Assembly: GCA_964613385.1 (NCBI GenBank)
Contig: CAZTGZ010000001.1
Coordinates: 110,003-174,002 of the forward strand
Direction: 5' to 3'
DNA length: 64,000 nucleotides
Source of the DNA: CAZTGZ01 sp964613385
Lineage (GTDB): Bacteria > Bacteroidota > Bacteroidia > NS11-12g > UBA9320
Position 1 is the first letter of the stretch; each line of letters starts with the position of its first letter. Positions 45,608-54,664 of this stretch are shown here, in pieces. The position numbers were made by a program, and so were the translations under genes. Under the pieces are notes generated by a model. The model saw only the letters and a list, made by a program, of their open reading frames with translations. It had not been told where the DNA came from and made no database searches.

Positions 45608-47125
45608 ATGTATCCATTTGTAAACTCATTGTTCTCCTGGTATTTGCGCCGACAATACGAACAGATATGGAATGCTGTTCAGAATCCGGTATCTATTCAA
45701 AAACATGTACTCAGAGATTTGTTGAAATCCGCCTCCAGAACGGAGTATGGCGAGAAATACAAGTTTTCCGATATCCGCAATTTCAAAGAATTTCGGGAGA
45801 GAGTGCCGCTGGTTTCGTACGAAGATCTGAAGCCGTTTATACAGCGCATGATGAAGGGCGAGCAGAATATTTTATGGCCTTCAGAGGTCAGGTATTTTGC
45901 CAAGTCGTCGGGAACTACCGGAGATAAGAGTAAATACATTCCCGTAAGTCTGGAAGTGTTGGAGCATTGCCATTTCAGGGGAGGAAGGGATGTTTTGAGT
46001 ATATATTGTCACCAATATCCGGAAACAAAAATCTTTGAAGGAAAAGGCCTGCTCATCGGGGGCAGCCTTGAAATTGGCAAAACAAGTGGGGAGATGCAAA
46101 TGGGTGATCTCAGCGCAGTTATGATGAACAATATGCCGTATTGGAGTACCCTGTTCAGTACTCCCGGTCCGGAAATTGCCATGCTCGGCGACTGGGAGGA
46201 GAAGCTGGAGAGAATGTCGGAAGCAACGTTACAGGAAGATGTTCGAAGTATTTCGGGCGTTCCAACCTGGACTATGGTATTGATAAAGAGATTGTTAGAG
46301 AAGAAGGGGACAAATAATCTGACGGATATCTGGCCGAATTTGGAACTGTTTATTCATGGAGGGGTTAGTTTCGATCCCTATCGCCATGAGTTTGAGACTT
46401 TAATTCCGGGCAACAGCATGCACTATCTGGAAACCTACAATGCATCCGAAGGGTTTATGGCCATCCAGGATTTGCCCAACAGCAAGGATTTATTGTTGAT
46501 GATGGATTATGGCATTTACTATGAATTCATTCCCCTGAAGAACCTGGAAGATGAAGTGCCTGTTAGTTTAAGTCTGGATGAAGTCAGTCTGAATACACCT
46601 TATGCGCTGGTAATTTCGACCAATGGCGGACTGTGGAGATATTTGCTGGGCGATACCATTGTCTTCACATCTATGGATCCGTTTCGCATACGGATAACAG
46701 GAAGGACCCGAAGCTATATCAATACATTTGGCGAAGAGTTGATGGTTTATAATAGCGACCATGCGATAACGGCGGCCTGTCAGGAAACCGGAGCCAGGGT
46801 GAGGGAGTACACCGCTGCGCCCATATTTATGACAGCTTCACAAAAAGGTGGGCATGAATGGATGATTGAATTTGAAAAGATGCCTGATAGTCTGGAAGCA
46901 TTCTCCCATAGTCTCGACCAACATTTAATGGCGGTTAACTCCGATTATGAGGCTAAAAGGGTTGGAGACATGGCATTGGCTGCGCCGTTGATTGTCGTTT
47001 GTCCGGAAAACACTTTTTATCGATGGCTTAAGCAAAACCAAAAGCTGGGCGGTCAACACAAAGTTCCACGCCTGTGTAATAACAGAATTTTGTTAGAGGA
47101 AATGAAGGCCCTGATGGTGCATTGA
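45608..47125 (+). CDS. GH3 auxin-responsive-promoter family acyl-amido synthetase
   Basis: A 505-residue cytosolic protein of the GH3 family in the ANL adenylating superfamily. The ATP-binding motif FAKSSGTTGDKSKYIPVS is near residues 98-115, with LETYNASEGFMAIQD near 277 and YRWLKQNQKLGGQHKVPRL at the C terminus. Plant members join amino acids to hormones, and bacterial members have no settled substrate. The gene ends three bases from the minus-strand polyprenyl synthase. Confidence 0.92.
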   Translation: MYPFVNSLFSWYLRRQYEQIWNAVQNPVSIQKHVLRDLLKSASRTEYGEKYKFSDIRNFKEFRERVPLVSYEDLKPFIQRMMKGEQNILWPSEVRYFAKSSGTTGDKSKYIPVSLEVLEHCHFRGGRDVLSIYCHQYPETKIFEGKGLLIGGSLEIGKTSGEMQMGDLSAVMMNNMPYWSTLFSTPGPEIAMLGDWEEKLERMSEATLQEDVRSISGVPTWTMVLIKRLLEKKGTNNLTDIWPNLELFIHGGVSFDPYRHEFETLIPGNSMHYLETYNASEGFMAIQDLPNSKDLLLMMDYGIYYEFIPLKNLEDEVPVSLSLDEVSLNTPYALVISTNGGLWRYLLGDTIVFTSMDPFRIRITGRTRSYINTFGEELMVYNSDHAITAACQETGARVREYTAAPIFMTASQKGGHEWMIEFEKMPDSLEAFSHSLDQHLMAVNSDYEAKRVGDMALAAPLIVVCPENTFYRWLKQNQKLGGQHKVPRLCNNRILLEEMKALMVH

Positions 47126-47128
47126 GGT

Positions 47129-48103
47129 TTAATGATTGCGATCAATCACGAAATACACCAATTTTCTCAATTCCTGTTTTTGATGCTGGTCACCCTGAAT
47201 GGACTCTAAAATTTCCAGGGCTTCCTTAAGATAGCGGTTCATGTGATCGATGGCATAATTAAGGCCGCCCTTTTCAATGACAAAACGGATGACTTCATTC
47301 ACCATGTCCCTGTTTTTATGGTTATGGCGAATGATGCGGATTATTTTCTTTTTCTCTGAACTTTCTGCCCGTGAGAGCGCACAGATCAGAGGTAGGGTCA
47401 TTTTCTTTTCCTTGATATCAATGCCGGTAGGTTTTCCAATATCGCCATCTCCATAATCGAATAAATCATCTTTTATCTGAAAGGCAATGCCGATTTTAAG
47501 GCCAAAAAGTTTCATCCGGTTTACGGTATCTGTGTCATTTGTTCCGGAAACAGCACCAATTCCGCAGCAGGAAGCAATTAATGAAGCCGTTTTCTTTGAA
47601 ATGATGTCGAAATAAACATCCTCAGAAATATCCAGTTTTCGGGCTTTTTCCAATTGCAGAAGCTCACCTTCACTCATTTGTTCCACAGCTTCGGATAGAA
47701 TTTCGAGCATATCGTGGTCTTTGTGGCGCAATGCGAGCAGCAGACCTTTAGACAACAGGAAATCACCGACCAAAACGGCTATTTTGTTTTTCCAAAGCGC
47801 GTTGATGGAGAAAAAGCCTCTTCGCTTATAGGCTTCATCCACCACATCGTCGTGCACCAGAGATGCCGTATGCAGTAGCTCTACCAATGAAGCGCCCCTG
47901 TATGTTCTTTCGTTTATTGGACCAAAGATTCTGGAAGATAGAAGCACAAACATCGGGCGTATTTGCTTGCCCTTGCGTTTGACGATATAGGTCATGATGG
48001 TGTCCAGCAAGGGGACATTGGTTTTCATGCTCTGACGAAACATCTTTTCAAATGCTTCCAGTTCCGCTTTAATCGGAGCTTTTATTTCAGAGATGCCGGC
48101 CAT
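47129..48103 (-). CDS. ispB: Polyprenyl diphosphate synthase
   Basis: A 324-residue trans-prenyltransferase. The first aspartate-rich motif is in LVHDDVVDEAYKRRG and the second in QIKDDLFDYGDGDIGK, with KIAVLVGDFLL between. These make C35-C40 polyprenyl diphosphates, here presumably for menaquinone. Chain length cannot be read with certainty. A TAACTTTG box precedes the ATG by 11 bases. Confidence 0.92.
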   Translation of the reverse strand: MAGISEIKAPIKAELEAFEKMFRQSMKTNVPLLDTIMTYIVKRKGKQIRPMFVLLSSRIFGPINERTYRGASLVELLHTASLVHDDVVDEAYKRRGFFSINALWKNKIAVLVGDFLLSKGLLLALRHKDHDMLEILSEAVEQMSEGELLQLEKARKLDISEDVYFDIISKKTASLIASCCGIGAVSGTNDTDTVNRMKLFGLKIGIAFQIKDDLFDYGDGDIGKPTGIDIKEKKMTLPLICALSRAESSEKKKIIRIIRHNHKNRDMVNEVIRFVIEKGGLNYAIDHMNRYLKEALEILESIQGDQHQKQELRKLVYFVIDRNH

Positions 48104-48114
48104 TGGAATGGGGT

Positions 48115-48122
48115 CAAAGTTA
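48115..48122 (-). promoter_or_regulatory. Polyprenyl synthase promoter -7 box TAACTTTG
   Basis: Exact TAnnTTTG match on the minus strand, 11 bases before the ATG at 48103. Confidence 0.45.
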
Positions 48123-48162
48123 AGTATGCTGTACCGAAATACAGCAAGGGCTTATGACCTCT

Positions 48163-48624
48163 TTATTTACGGGCTTCTTTGCTGGCTGAATAATTTAGCT
48201 TAAGGGAATTTACCTGACGTAATTCCTGCTTGATATCTTGTATCATCCCCATTTTAACCGATTTGTCGGCTTTGATGGAAGTGGTCAGATAATCACGAAT
48301 GGCCTCGTCGCTTTTATTGCGTTCCAGGGTAATATACTCCTGAACATCTGCAACCGTAGCAAAAGCGTCATTCAATTGAATCCTCGAAGATGTTCCAACA
48401 CTCTCATCAGTAGGTGGTCCTACATAAATGTAGTTTACCCAGCTTTTCTTTTCAAGTTTTTCAATCTCGGAAGCTTTGGGAACGATGGTTTTAACCTTCA
48501 TTTCCTTGTCCTTCATTTTGGTAGCCACCATAAAGAAAAACAAAAGCATAAAAACAATATCAGGAAGAGATGAGGTATTGATTCCCGGGCTTCCTTCGGA
48601 TTTCTTTTTCTTAAACTTTGACAT
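48163..48624 (-). CDS. ExbD/TolR-family protein (second copy)
   Basis: A 153-residue protein with one N-terminal membrane helix. The helix carries the proton-translocating Asp in SLPDIVFMLLFFFMV, and a periplasmic domain follows. It is the second of two ExbD paralogues and follows the first by a single base. The pair should assemble with the MotA/TolQ/ExbB protein encoded at the head of the operon to energise a TonB-type or Tol-type outer-membrane process. Confidence 0.88.
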   Translation of the reverse strand: MSKFKKKKSEGSPGINTSSLPDIVFMLLFFFMVATKMKDKEMKVKTIVPKASEIEKLEKKSWVNYIYVGPPTDESVGTSSRIQLNDAFATVADVQEYITLERNKSDEAIRDYLTTSIKADKSVKMGMIQDIKQELRQVNSLKLNYSASKEARK

Positions 48625-48625
48625 G

Positions 48626-49174
48626 TTATTCTTCTCCTATTTTAACCGGTTCTGCTTCTGAAATCTTCATGGGATGCATATCCTTGATCTCATCCTTCTG
48701 CTTTTTCGTGAGACTGCTGAAAGGTTTTCCATACTTTCTCTCAGCTGCTTCATCTCTAACCTCGTTATAGGCACGTATCAGTTCATTGTAAACACCGACA
48801 TATGTTTCAAATCCGGTTCCGCGGTCATTTTTCAGAGAAATGATGGCTTTTTCCGGAGAAGTTGACATAGAAGGATCTCTACCGTCATTGGTTAAAAATC
48901 GCTTGGTAAATGCATTCAGTTCGGAAACCTTCATCAATTTCTTCTCCACCAGCAATTGATTGTTCGCATTGATCAACACTTCCAACACGTCGCGGTTATT
49001 CTGGGTAGAAGTTGGCGGTGGCTGACTTGGGTCCGGCCAAGGCGGTAATTTTACCTGCAAACCCGCATCGGTGCTCATGGTGGTGGTCACCAGAAAGAAA
49101 ATCAGCAGCAGGAAGGCGATATCCGCCATAGATCCGGCATTAATTTCTGGTGTTCCTCTGGATTTTCTTGCCAT
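48626..49174 (-). CDS. ExbD/TolR-family protein (first copy)
   Basis: A 182-residue ExbD-like protein. The conserved Asp lies in SMADIAFLLLIFFLVTTTM. The periplasmic part is longer than usual, with a proline-rich linker (PPWPDPSQPPPTS) and a lysine-rich tail. It follows the small membrane gene by three bases. Two unlike ExbD subunits in one operon are frequent in Bacteroidota. Confidence 0.88.
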   Translation of the reverse strand: MARKSRGTPEINAGSMADIAFLLLIFFLVTTTMSTDAGLQVKLPPWPDPSQPPPTSTQNNRDVLEVLINANNQLLVEKKLMKVSELNAFTKRFLTNDGRDPSMSTSPEKAIISLKNDRGTGFETYVGVYNELIRAYNEVRDEAAERKYGKPFSSLTKKQKDEIKDMHPMKISEAEPVKIGEE

Positions 49175-49177
49175 GAC

Positions 49178-49582
49178 TTAGTTATTTTTAAAAATGCCCA
49201 ATACTTCAGAATAAACCGCAGCCAGGATACAAAATCCTCCTAAAACATATACGGTAACCAAGCCTCCGCTGATTACTTTACTCATGTTGTCGGAAACGTC
49301 AGGAAAGCTGTCTAGTCTCACAGGCTCAGCCATGCTGAAGGCAATAAAGAAGATGACCCCAACAGCCGCCGCCCCTATCAATGCCAACATACTTTTCTTC
49401 ACATTGTGAACCATATGTCTCAACGAGAAAAGTATCCATAATGCAAATGCGGACGCAGTTAGCACCAAACCTTGATTAATTCCAAGTTCTACCTCAGTTC
49501 CTGTGGTAAATATTTTGTACATCGCCACCAGCAGTATACCTACTACAACGGCATAATATACCAGTCTTATTGTTTTAGACAT
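49178..49582 (-). CDS. Small four-helix membrane protein of the ExbB/ExbD operon
   Basis: A 134-residue protein with four hydrophobic helices and little else. It sits between exbB and the first exbD, eight bases after one and three before the other. A fixed place in the operon suggests it is a subunit or assembly factor of the proton channel, but I recognise no motif. Confidence 0.65.
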   Translation of the reverse strand: MSKTIRLVYYAVVVGILLVAMYKIFTTGTEVELGINQGLVLTASAFALWILFSLRHMVHNVKKSMLALIGAAAVGVIFFIAFSMAEPVRLDSFPDVSDNMSKVISGGLVTVYVLGGFCILAAVYSEVLGIFKNN

Positions 49583-49590
49583 GCGTAAAA

Positions 49591-50382
49591 TTATTTAATG
49601 AGTTTCGACTTAATCAACATATCAACCAAAGAGATGCTGGCATCTTCCATGGTATTCACGAGGTTATCGATTTTAGAAACCAAATAGTTATAAAACAACT
49701 GAAGGATAATCGCAACAACAAGACCTCCGATGGTTGTTAAAAGAGCTACTTTAATACCTCCCGCTACAATGGTAGCTGAAATATCACCTGCTTTTTCAAT
49801 CGCATCGAACGACTGCACCATACCCACAACCGTTCCAAGGAACCCGAGCATCGGCGCTAACGCAATAAACAAAGAAATCCATACCAGTCCCTTTTCCAAT
49901 TGTCCCATTTGAACTGATCCATAACTTACGACAGATTTTTCTACAATTTCCAGACCTTCATCGCTGCGATCCAATCCCTGATAAAAAATGCTGGCAACAG
50001 GTCCACGGGTATTTCTGCATACTTCTTTGGCACTTTCAATACCTCCGTTGTTCAACGCTTGTTCAACGTTATTTAAGAACTTGCTGGTATTGATGCTGGC
50101 CATGTTCAAAGAAATGATACGCTCTATGGCAATAGCTAATCCTAAAATCAAACAAAGCAATACCGGAGCCATCCACACCGGATCTCCTTCAATAAATTTT
50201 TCGACCAATACTCTATGGCCTGACTTTTTGGCTGCCGGGGCATCACCGGCCGGAGCACCTTCTTCAGCTGCAGCTTCTGTTGTATCCGTAGTGGCAGAAG
50301 ATGTGTCCTGAGCATAAATGTTTTGAGATCCACTTACTACAAACGCGGTCATTAAAACAAGAATCGCAAATAATCTTTTCAT
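49591..50382 (-). CDS. exbB: MotA/TolQ/ExbB proton-channel protein
   Basis: About 263 residues. A signal peptide (to IYAQ) is followed by a low-complexity Ala/Thr/Glu/Pro-rich stretch (about 28-55) and three membrane helices of the ExbB type. The conserved TVVGMVQSFDAI and the SATIVAGGIKVALLTTIGGLVVAI helix bear the polar channel residues. I take the ATG at 50382 where the signal begins. A TATTTTTG box lies upstream, giving a leader of about 35 bases. Confidence 0.9.
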   Translation of the reverse strand: MKRLFAILVLMTAFVVSGSQNIYAQDTSSATTDTTEAAAEEGAPAGDAPAAKKSGHRVLVEKFIEGDPVWMAPVLLCLILGLAIAIERIISLNMASINTSKFLNNVEQALNNGGIESAKEVCRNTRGPVASIFYQGLDRSDEGLEIVEKSVVSYGSVQMGQLEKGLVWISLFIALAPMLGFLGTVVGMVQSFDAIEKAGDISATIVAGGIKVALLTTIGGLVVAIILQLFYNYLVSKIDNLVNTMEDASISLVDMLIKSKLIK

Positions 50383-50421
50383 TGTTGTGTTGTTAAATTG
50401 GCTTTTACGCATAGATGGCGA

Positions 50422-50429
50422 CAAAAATA
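50422..50429 (-). promoter_or_regulatory. exbB operon promoter -7 box TATTTTTG
   Basis: Exact TAnnTTTG match on the minus strand, 39 bases before the exbB ATG at 50382. Confidence 0.5.
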
Positions 50430-50539
50430 GAAAAATTTATATCTACGTATATTAACTCTTTGCTAATTTTTGGGCTGTTGTAAGATGTTCAACCATTATA
50501 AAACGCAATCATGGACTAATATTGCATGTAAAAACTGCA

Positions 50540-51892
50540 TTGGCCAAAGAAAAGACCATGTTTTATTGCTCCTCCTGCGGAGCATCATCGGTTAAGTGGA
50601 TAGGAAAATGCCCCTCATGTGGGCAATGGAACAGTTTTGTGGAAGAGTTGGCTCCGGTTTCCGTGCCGGCCTGGTCCGCGGATCGGGATCGGAAATCCAG
50701 AAGTGCCATCAGAATAGACGAAATACAGGAAAAAGACGATGTACGTATCAGAATTCCCGGCAAAGAGCTGAACCGGGTGCTCGGTGGCGGTTTGGTTCCC
50801 GGTAGCTTGATTTTACTCGGAGGCGAACCGGGAATCGGGAAAAGTACGCTGATGTTGCAAACCGCATTGCGTCTAAAAAACAAGGTTCTATACGTAAGTG
50901 GGGAAGAGAGTGAAGTGCAAATTCACATGCGGGCAAAGCGCATCGGTATTTCCAACGATAATTGCTATATACTGCCTGAAACCGAAACATCAGCTATTTT
51001 TCATGTCATCCGGGACCTTCAACCTCAATTGGTCATCATAGATTCTATACAGACCTTATATTCCAAGGTGCTGGATTCAGCTCCCGGGTCTTTGTTGCAG
51101 GTTCGGGAATGCGCCGGCGAAATGTTGCGTTTCAGCAAAGAATCGGGCGTTCCGGTGGTATTAATTGGACATATTACCAAGGATGGAGCCATTGCCGGTC
51201 CGAAAATTCTCGAACATATGGTGGATGTTGTCCTGCAGTTTGAAGGAGATCGCCATCATACCTACAGATTATTGCGAACTTTAAAGAACCGATTTGGTTC
51301 AGCCAGTGAGTTGGGTATCTATGAAATGATCAGCGAAGGACTCCGGGAAGTGAACAATCCGAGCGAAATTCTGATCACAGAGCGAGACCACCAACTACCC
51401 GGAATTTGTGTAACCGCTGCCCTGGAGGGTATGCGACCACTTCTGGTTGAAACACAGGCTCTGGTTAGCAGTGCGGTATATGGAACTCCGCAACGAAATG
51501 CCAATGGATATGATTTGCGCAGGCTGAATATGTTGCTTGCCGTATTGGAAAAACGCTGTGGCTTTAAACTGGCCATGTTCGATGTGTTTGTCAATATTGC
51601 GGGCGGATTGCACCTCACAGATCCCGGTATCGATCTGAGTATAGCCTGCAGTATTTTATCGAGCTATCATAATATTACCCTGCCGAACAAGCTCGTTTGT
51701 ATTGGTGAAATTGGATTGAGCGGTGAAATCAGAGCTGTGAACCGAATGGAACAGCGATTAACAGAAGCCGAAAAACTCGGTTTTACCGAAGTCATCGTGA
51801 GTCAGCATGGTTTAAAAGGAATGCGTAAACCCAAAATCAAAATTACCGGAGCAGACCGAATCGACGAAGTATTCTCGATGTTATTCGGTTGA
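50540..51892 (+). CDS. radA: DNA repair protein RadA
   Basis: About 450 residues. A C4 zinc finger (CSSCG..CPSCG) opens the protein, then a RecA-like ATPase with Walker A GEPGIGKST and the RadA-specific KNRFG motif, and a C-terminal Lon-protease-like domain (GLSGEIRAVNR). RadA migrates branches during recombination. The start TTG at 50540 matches the usual MAKxKT opening, and an ATG further in (50558) would lose it. It overlaps the DUF2079-like gene by 12 bases, tail to tail. Confidence 0.95.
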   Translation: MAKEKTMFYCSSCGASSVKWIGKCPSCGQWNSFVEELAPVSVPAWSADRDRKSRSAIRIDEIQEKDDVRIRIPGKELNRVLGGGLVPGSLILLGGEPGIGKSTLMLQTALRLKNKVLYVSGEESEVQIHMRAKRIGISNDNCYILPETETSAIFHVIRDLQPQLVIIDSIQTLYSKVLDSAPGSLLQVRECAGEMLRFSKESGVPVVLIGHITKDGAIAGPKILEHMVDVVLQFEGDRHHTYRLLRTLKNRFGSASELGIYEMISEGLREVNNPSEILITERDHQLPGICVTAALEGMRPLLVETQALVSSAVYGTPQRNANGYDLRRLNMLLAVLEKRCGFKLAMFDVFVNIAGGLHLTDPGIDLSIACSILSSYHNITLPNKLVCIGEIGLSGEIRAVNRMEQRLTEAEKLGFTEVIVSQHGLKGMRKPKIKITGADRIDEVFSMLFG

Positions 51893-53308
51893 TGCCGGCC
51901 AGGGCAAATCGTTTTTCTTCTTGATTCCAATACCTGAATCGTACCACATGGAATCATACCCTTCCGTCCAATTGCGATGCCAGCCGGAGTCTGATTCGAG
52001 ATATATGATATAATCCGGAGCCACCGGACTGTCCATAAACTGTGGCCACATGGCTCGGTGTCGGTGAAAGAGGTGAAAATACTTCTGGGTTGGCCCGACC
52101 ACTTTTTTGCGATCAATGTTTTGCGCCCATGATTTTACAATAGGAAAAGAAGCATCTTCTGCATATACTTTTTTTTCCGACTGAATGGTGCCCATCATCT
52201 GAATCAGATTCTGATCTTTAACGGAAGCGAGCAACCCGAATTGAAAGACCCAAAGCATGATCACCAAAACCACACCTACCGGCAGTCTCAAATGCTCCAG
52301 ATTTTCGGCATGTCGATAAAACAACATCACTAGCATCATATTTCCTACCGACCACAAAGCCGACAAACGGGGCTGCCACAAGAGACTGTGGTACATATCC
52401 GGAAAATAATATAAGGCAGACACACAGGAAGCCGCAAACACCGGAAGGCTGACCAGCATTAACAAACCAACCGATTTCAGCCATCGTTTCCCATCAGCCA
52501 CCGCAATAAACAACAGCAATAGGGTGGGCATCAATAGATAAATGTAACCTCTTATATTCAGCCAGGTATGCTTCATCAATAATTCGGGTTGGGTGCCGAT
52601 CTTTGATAATGCCATAGCCAGGCGGTTTTGCGTTCCTTCCGAGGATTGTATCTGAAGCATGGACAAGAGAAAAACAGTACTGCATGCCAGTGACAGAATT
52701 GCTATTTTCTCAAAGGACCATTTTGGAGCCCCGATCCCCATAGCTATCGGGAATGCCCACAATGTCATTCCGGTCCAGATCAGAATAATACCATCCTCCC
52801 GAACTAAAAAAATCAGTATTCCCAGCAAAATGCTCTGGACTTTTTTGCCGGATACCAAAGCAGCAGCCCAGGCGATGCAAAGGGGGAAATACAGCAACTC
52901 CGCATGATAGCCATAAGGGTTATTGTCGAAAATCCAAAAGGCAAAAGGCCCCAATAACACCGCGAAACTGAGTATGCCCGCTGCCTTCGTTGACATAAAT
53001 TTAGACAAATTATACAATGCCCATAAACTGCATAGCAATTGTACCACAAACAATCCCGGAACGCCCAGGAGCATAGTAAAAGGGGCCAGTAAGGGACTCA
53101 AAAAGAAATTGTGCAGCGCTCCGTGGTTGCCATAGCGGTAATCGAAAAACAATGGTTGGCCTGACATCCACAATCTGCTGATTTGATCATGAATATATAC
53201 GTCCATATAATAGGCTCCGGTTTCAAATCGCATCCACTTGAGCCAGGCCCAGGCTATTAAAATAAGGATTCCGAAAATGACGAGGATTTTACGCATGTTC
53301 ACGGACAA
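51881..53308 (-). CDS. DUF2079-like polytopic membrane protein
   Basis: A 475-residue protein with about ten hydrophobic segments. The N-terminal HDQISRLWMSGQPLFFDYRYGNHGALHNFFLSPLLAPF segment resembles the DUF2079 pattern (a conserved dQ..W and an H..F..P loop), which is related to glycosyltransferase-39-like mannosyltransferases. A catalytic role is plausible but unproven. The first ATG or the one at 53296 may be used. Confidence 0.65.
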   Translation of the reverse strand: MSVNMRKILVIFGILILIAWAWLKWMRFETGAYYMDVYIHDQISRLWMSGQPLFFDYRYGNHGALHNFFLSPLLAPFTMLLGVPGLFVVQLLCSLWALYNLSKFMSTKAAGILSFAVLLGPFAFWIFDNNPYGYHAELLYFPLCIAWAAALVSGKKVQSILLGILIFLVREDGIILIWTGMTLWAFPIAMGIGAPKWSFEKIAILSLACSTVFLLSMLQIQSSEGTQNRLAMALSKIGTQPELLMKHTWLNIRGYIYLLMPTLLLLFIAVADGKRWLKSVGLLMLVSLPVFAASCVSALYYFPDMYHSLLWQPRLSALWSVGNMMLVMLFYRHAENLEHLRLPVGVVLVIMLWVFQFGLLASVKDQNLIQMMGTIQSEKKVYAEDASFPIVKSWAQNIDRKKVVGPTQKYFHLFHRHRAMWPQFMDSPVAPDYIIYLESDSGWHRNWTEGYDSMWYDSGIGIKKKNDLPWPASTE

Positions 53309-53388
53309 TAGACGTATTCTCAGGCAAATAACAATATTATAATTGTAAATTCGTTCAACGGACTATCTGAATTGCTGTAAACCGCACA

Positions 53389-53988
53389 ATGCCGAGAATA
53401 TTATTGTTGCTTCTGATACCTTTCCTTTATTGCCCGGTGAAGGGCCAGAATGCACCTGAATTATCAGATTATACCGCTACTTTTACGCATGGCAATGTAC
53501 TGGTAAACTGGACCATTAAATCCGGTAACACATGCAATGGAGCCAGGTTGTTTCACAGTTCGGATAGTGTTCATTATCAATTGATTCATGAGGTGTTCGG
53601 CGTTTGTGGAAACATAACGGAAGAAGAGCATTATTTCTTTTTGCATACCCAACCCGGGCTCAATCAAAGTAACTACTACCGGTTGGAACTGGGCACAGAT
53701 CAAAATTTCTGGATCACACGGCTTTTTGTCCCTTTGGAAGCACAAAATGCACTGAATATCTGGCCTTCGCCTGCCCGGGAAACTGTTTTTGCCGGCTGGG
53801 AGAATCCAACGTATGAAATGCATCTGCTGCGACTCATGGATGCGCAAGGCCGGATATTATATGAATCATCTACCAGAGAATCGTTTTTTAGTACGGCATT
53901 AAACGGATATCCTTCCGGTATTTATTATATGACTCTTCAGAAAGAAGGCGAACGGAAAATACATTTTCAGAAATTCGCCGTGTATTAA
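53389..53988 (+). CDS. Secreted protein with T9SS-like C-terminal domain
   Basis: A 199-residue protein with a signal peptide (to KGQ, residue 19). A fibronectin-III-like segment (about 25-110, TATFTHGNVLVNWTIKSG) precedes a C-terminal sorting-domain-like region of about 80 residues (NIWPSPARETVF to FQKFAVY, with PSGIYYMTL). The sorting domain's usual PNP is replaced by PSP, so secretion by T9SS is likely but not sure. Its stop overlaps the ATG of the archaemetzincin gene by one base (TAATG). Confidence 0.7.
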   Translation: MPRILLLLLIPFLYCPVKGQNAPELSDYTATFTHGNVLVNWTIKSGNTCNGARLFHSSDSVHYQLIHEVFGVCGNITEEEHYFFLHTQPGLNQSNYYRLELGTDQNFWITRLFVPLEAQNALNIWPSPARETVFAGWENPTYEMHLLRLMDAQGRILYESSTRESFFSTALNGYPSGIYYMTLQKEGERKIHFQKFAVY

Positions 53989-54572
53989 TGCGAAAATGGC
54001 TCTCCCTTCTGATTGTTTCGCTGTGTCTGAGCGCATGTAATCAACCGAATACGCGTTATCGCCATATTGTCTTGCAGCCTTTGGGGAAATTTAGTGTTAC
54101 CGAGGCCGCGCATTTTCAAAAATGGTTGCCGGGGAGTGCAGTTGCACAGCCCATTGCCATTCCGAACCATTGTCTAAATGAAAAGAAATACCGCTATCGG
54201 GCAGATAAATTACTGGATTTCCTTTCTGGCATATATGGAAAGGATACGCTGGTGGTTGGGCTCACACATTCGGATATCAGCGTTACCAAAGGTAAACATG
54301 CAGACTGGGGCATCATGGGATTGGCCCGAAAACCGGGTAGCGTTTGCGTTATTTCCTCATTCCGACCCAAAAGAAACGGTCTCGGAAACCAGTTGCACAA
54401 AGTAGTTCTGCATGAAATCGGACATACCACCGGATTGCCGCATTGCCCGGTGAAGAGTTGTCTGATGCGCGATGCGGAAGGAGGTATACCGCTCCCGGAA
54501 GAAAAGGAATTTTGTACCAAATGCGCGCAACAAATCCGCAAAAGTGGTTGGAAGTATTCACCGTCTCTCTGA
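53988..54572 (+). CDS. Archaemetzincin-family metalloprotease, lipoprotein
   Basis: A 194-residue lipoprotein (lipobox LSAC, Cys17). The metzincin motif is HEIGHTTGLPHC (His142, Glu143, His146, His152) followed by the archaemetzincin cysteines Cys153 and Cys158 (CPVKSC), Met160 and the C-terminal FCTKC. In archaea and bacteria the family is a cytosolic or exported zinc protease of unknown substrate. The lipoprotein signal places this one in the envelope. It is coupled to the upstream secreted protein. Confidence 0.88.
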   Translation: MRKWLSLLIVSLCLSACNQPNTRYRHIVLQPLGKFSVTEAAHFQKWLPGSAVAQPIAIPNHCLNEKKYRYRADKLLDFLSGIYGKDTLVVGLTHSDISVTKGKHADWGIMGLARKPGSVCVISSFRPKRNGLGNQLHKVVLHEIGHTTGLPHCPVKSCLMRDAEGGIPLPEEKEFCTKCAQQIRKSGWKYSPSL

Positions 54573-54612
54573 GGGCGTTCACCTATTTTTTTCAGGGCAT
54601 TCACCTACTTTT
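54573..54612 (+). promoter_or_regulatory. Direct-repeat operator (LytTR-type) upstream of the liaF-lytS-lytTR operon
   Basis: Two imperfect direct repeats, GGGCGTTCACCTATTTT at 54573 and GGGCATTCACCTACTTT at 54595, start 22 bases apart, two helical turns. Same-face tandem repeats at this spacing are the usual binding-site form of LytTR regulators such as BtsR/YpdB. An imperfect -7 box (CAACTTTG, 54638-54645) follows, so the repeats lie in an activator position. Binding by the regulator at 56420 is inferred. Confidence 0.55.
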
Positions 54613-54664
54613 GAAAACCTCTATGATTTAGTCGGCTCAACTTTGCTGTATAAATCAATAGAAA

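Noticed and set aside
48163..50382. GldL/GldM gliding motor
   Set aside because: The proteins have the ExbB and ExbD patterns, and GldM's large periplasmic domains are absent.
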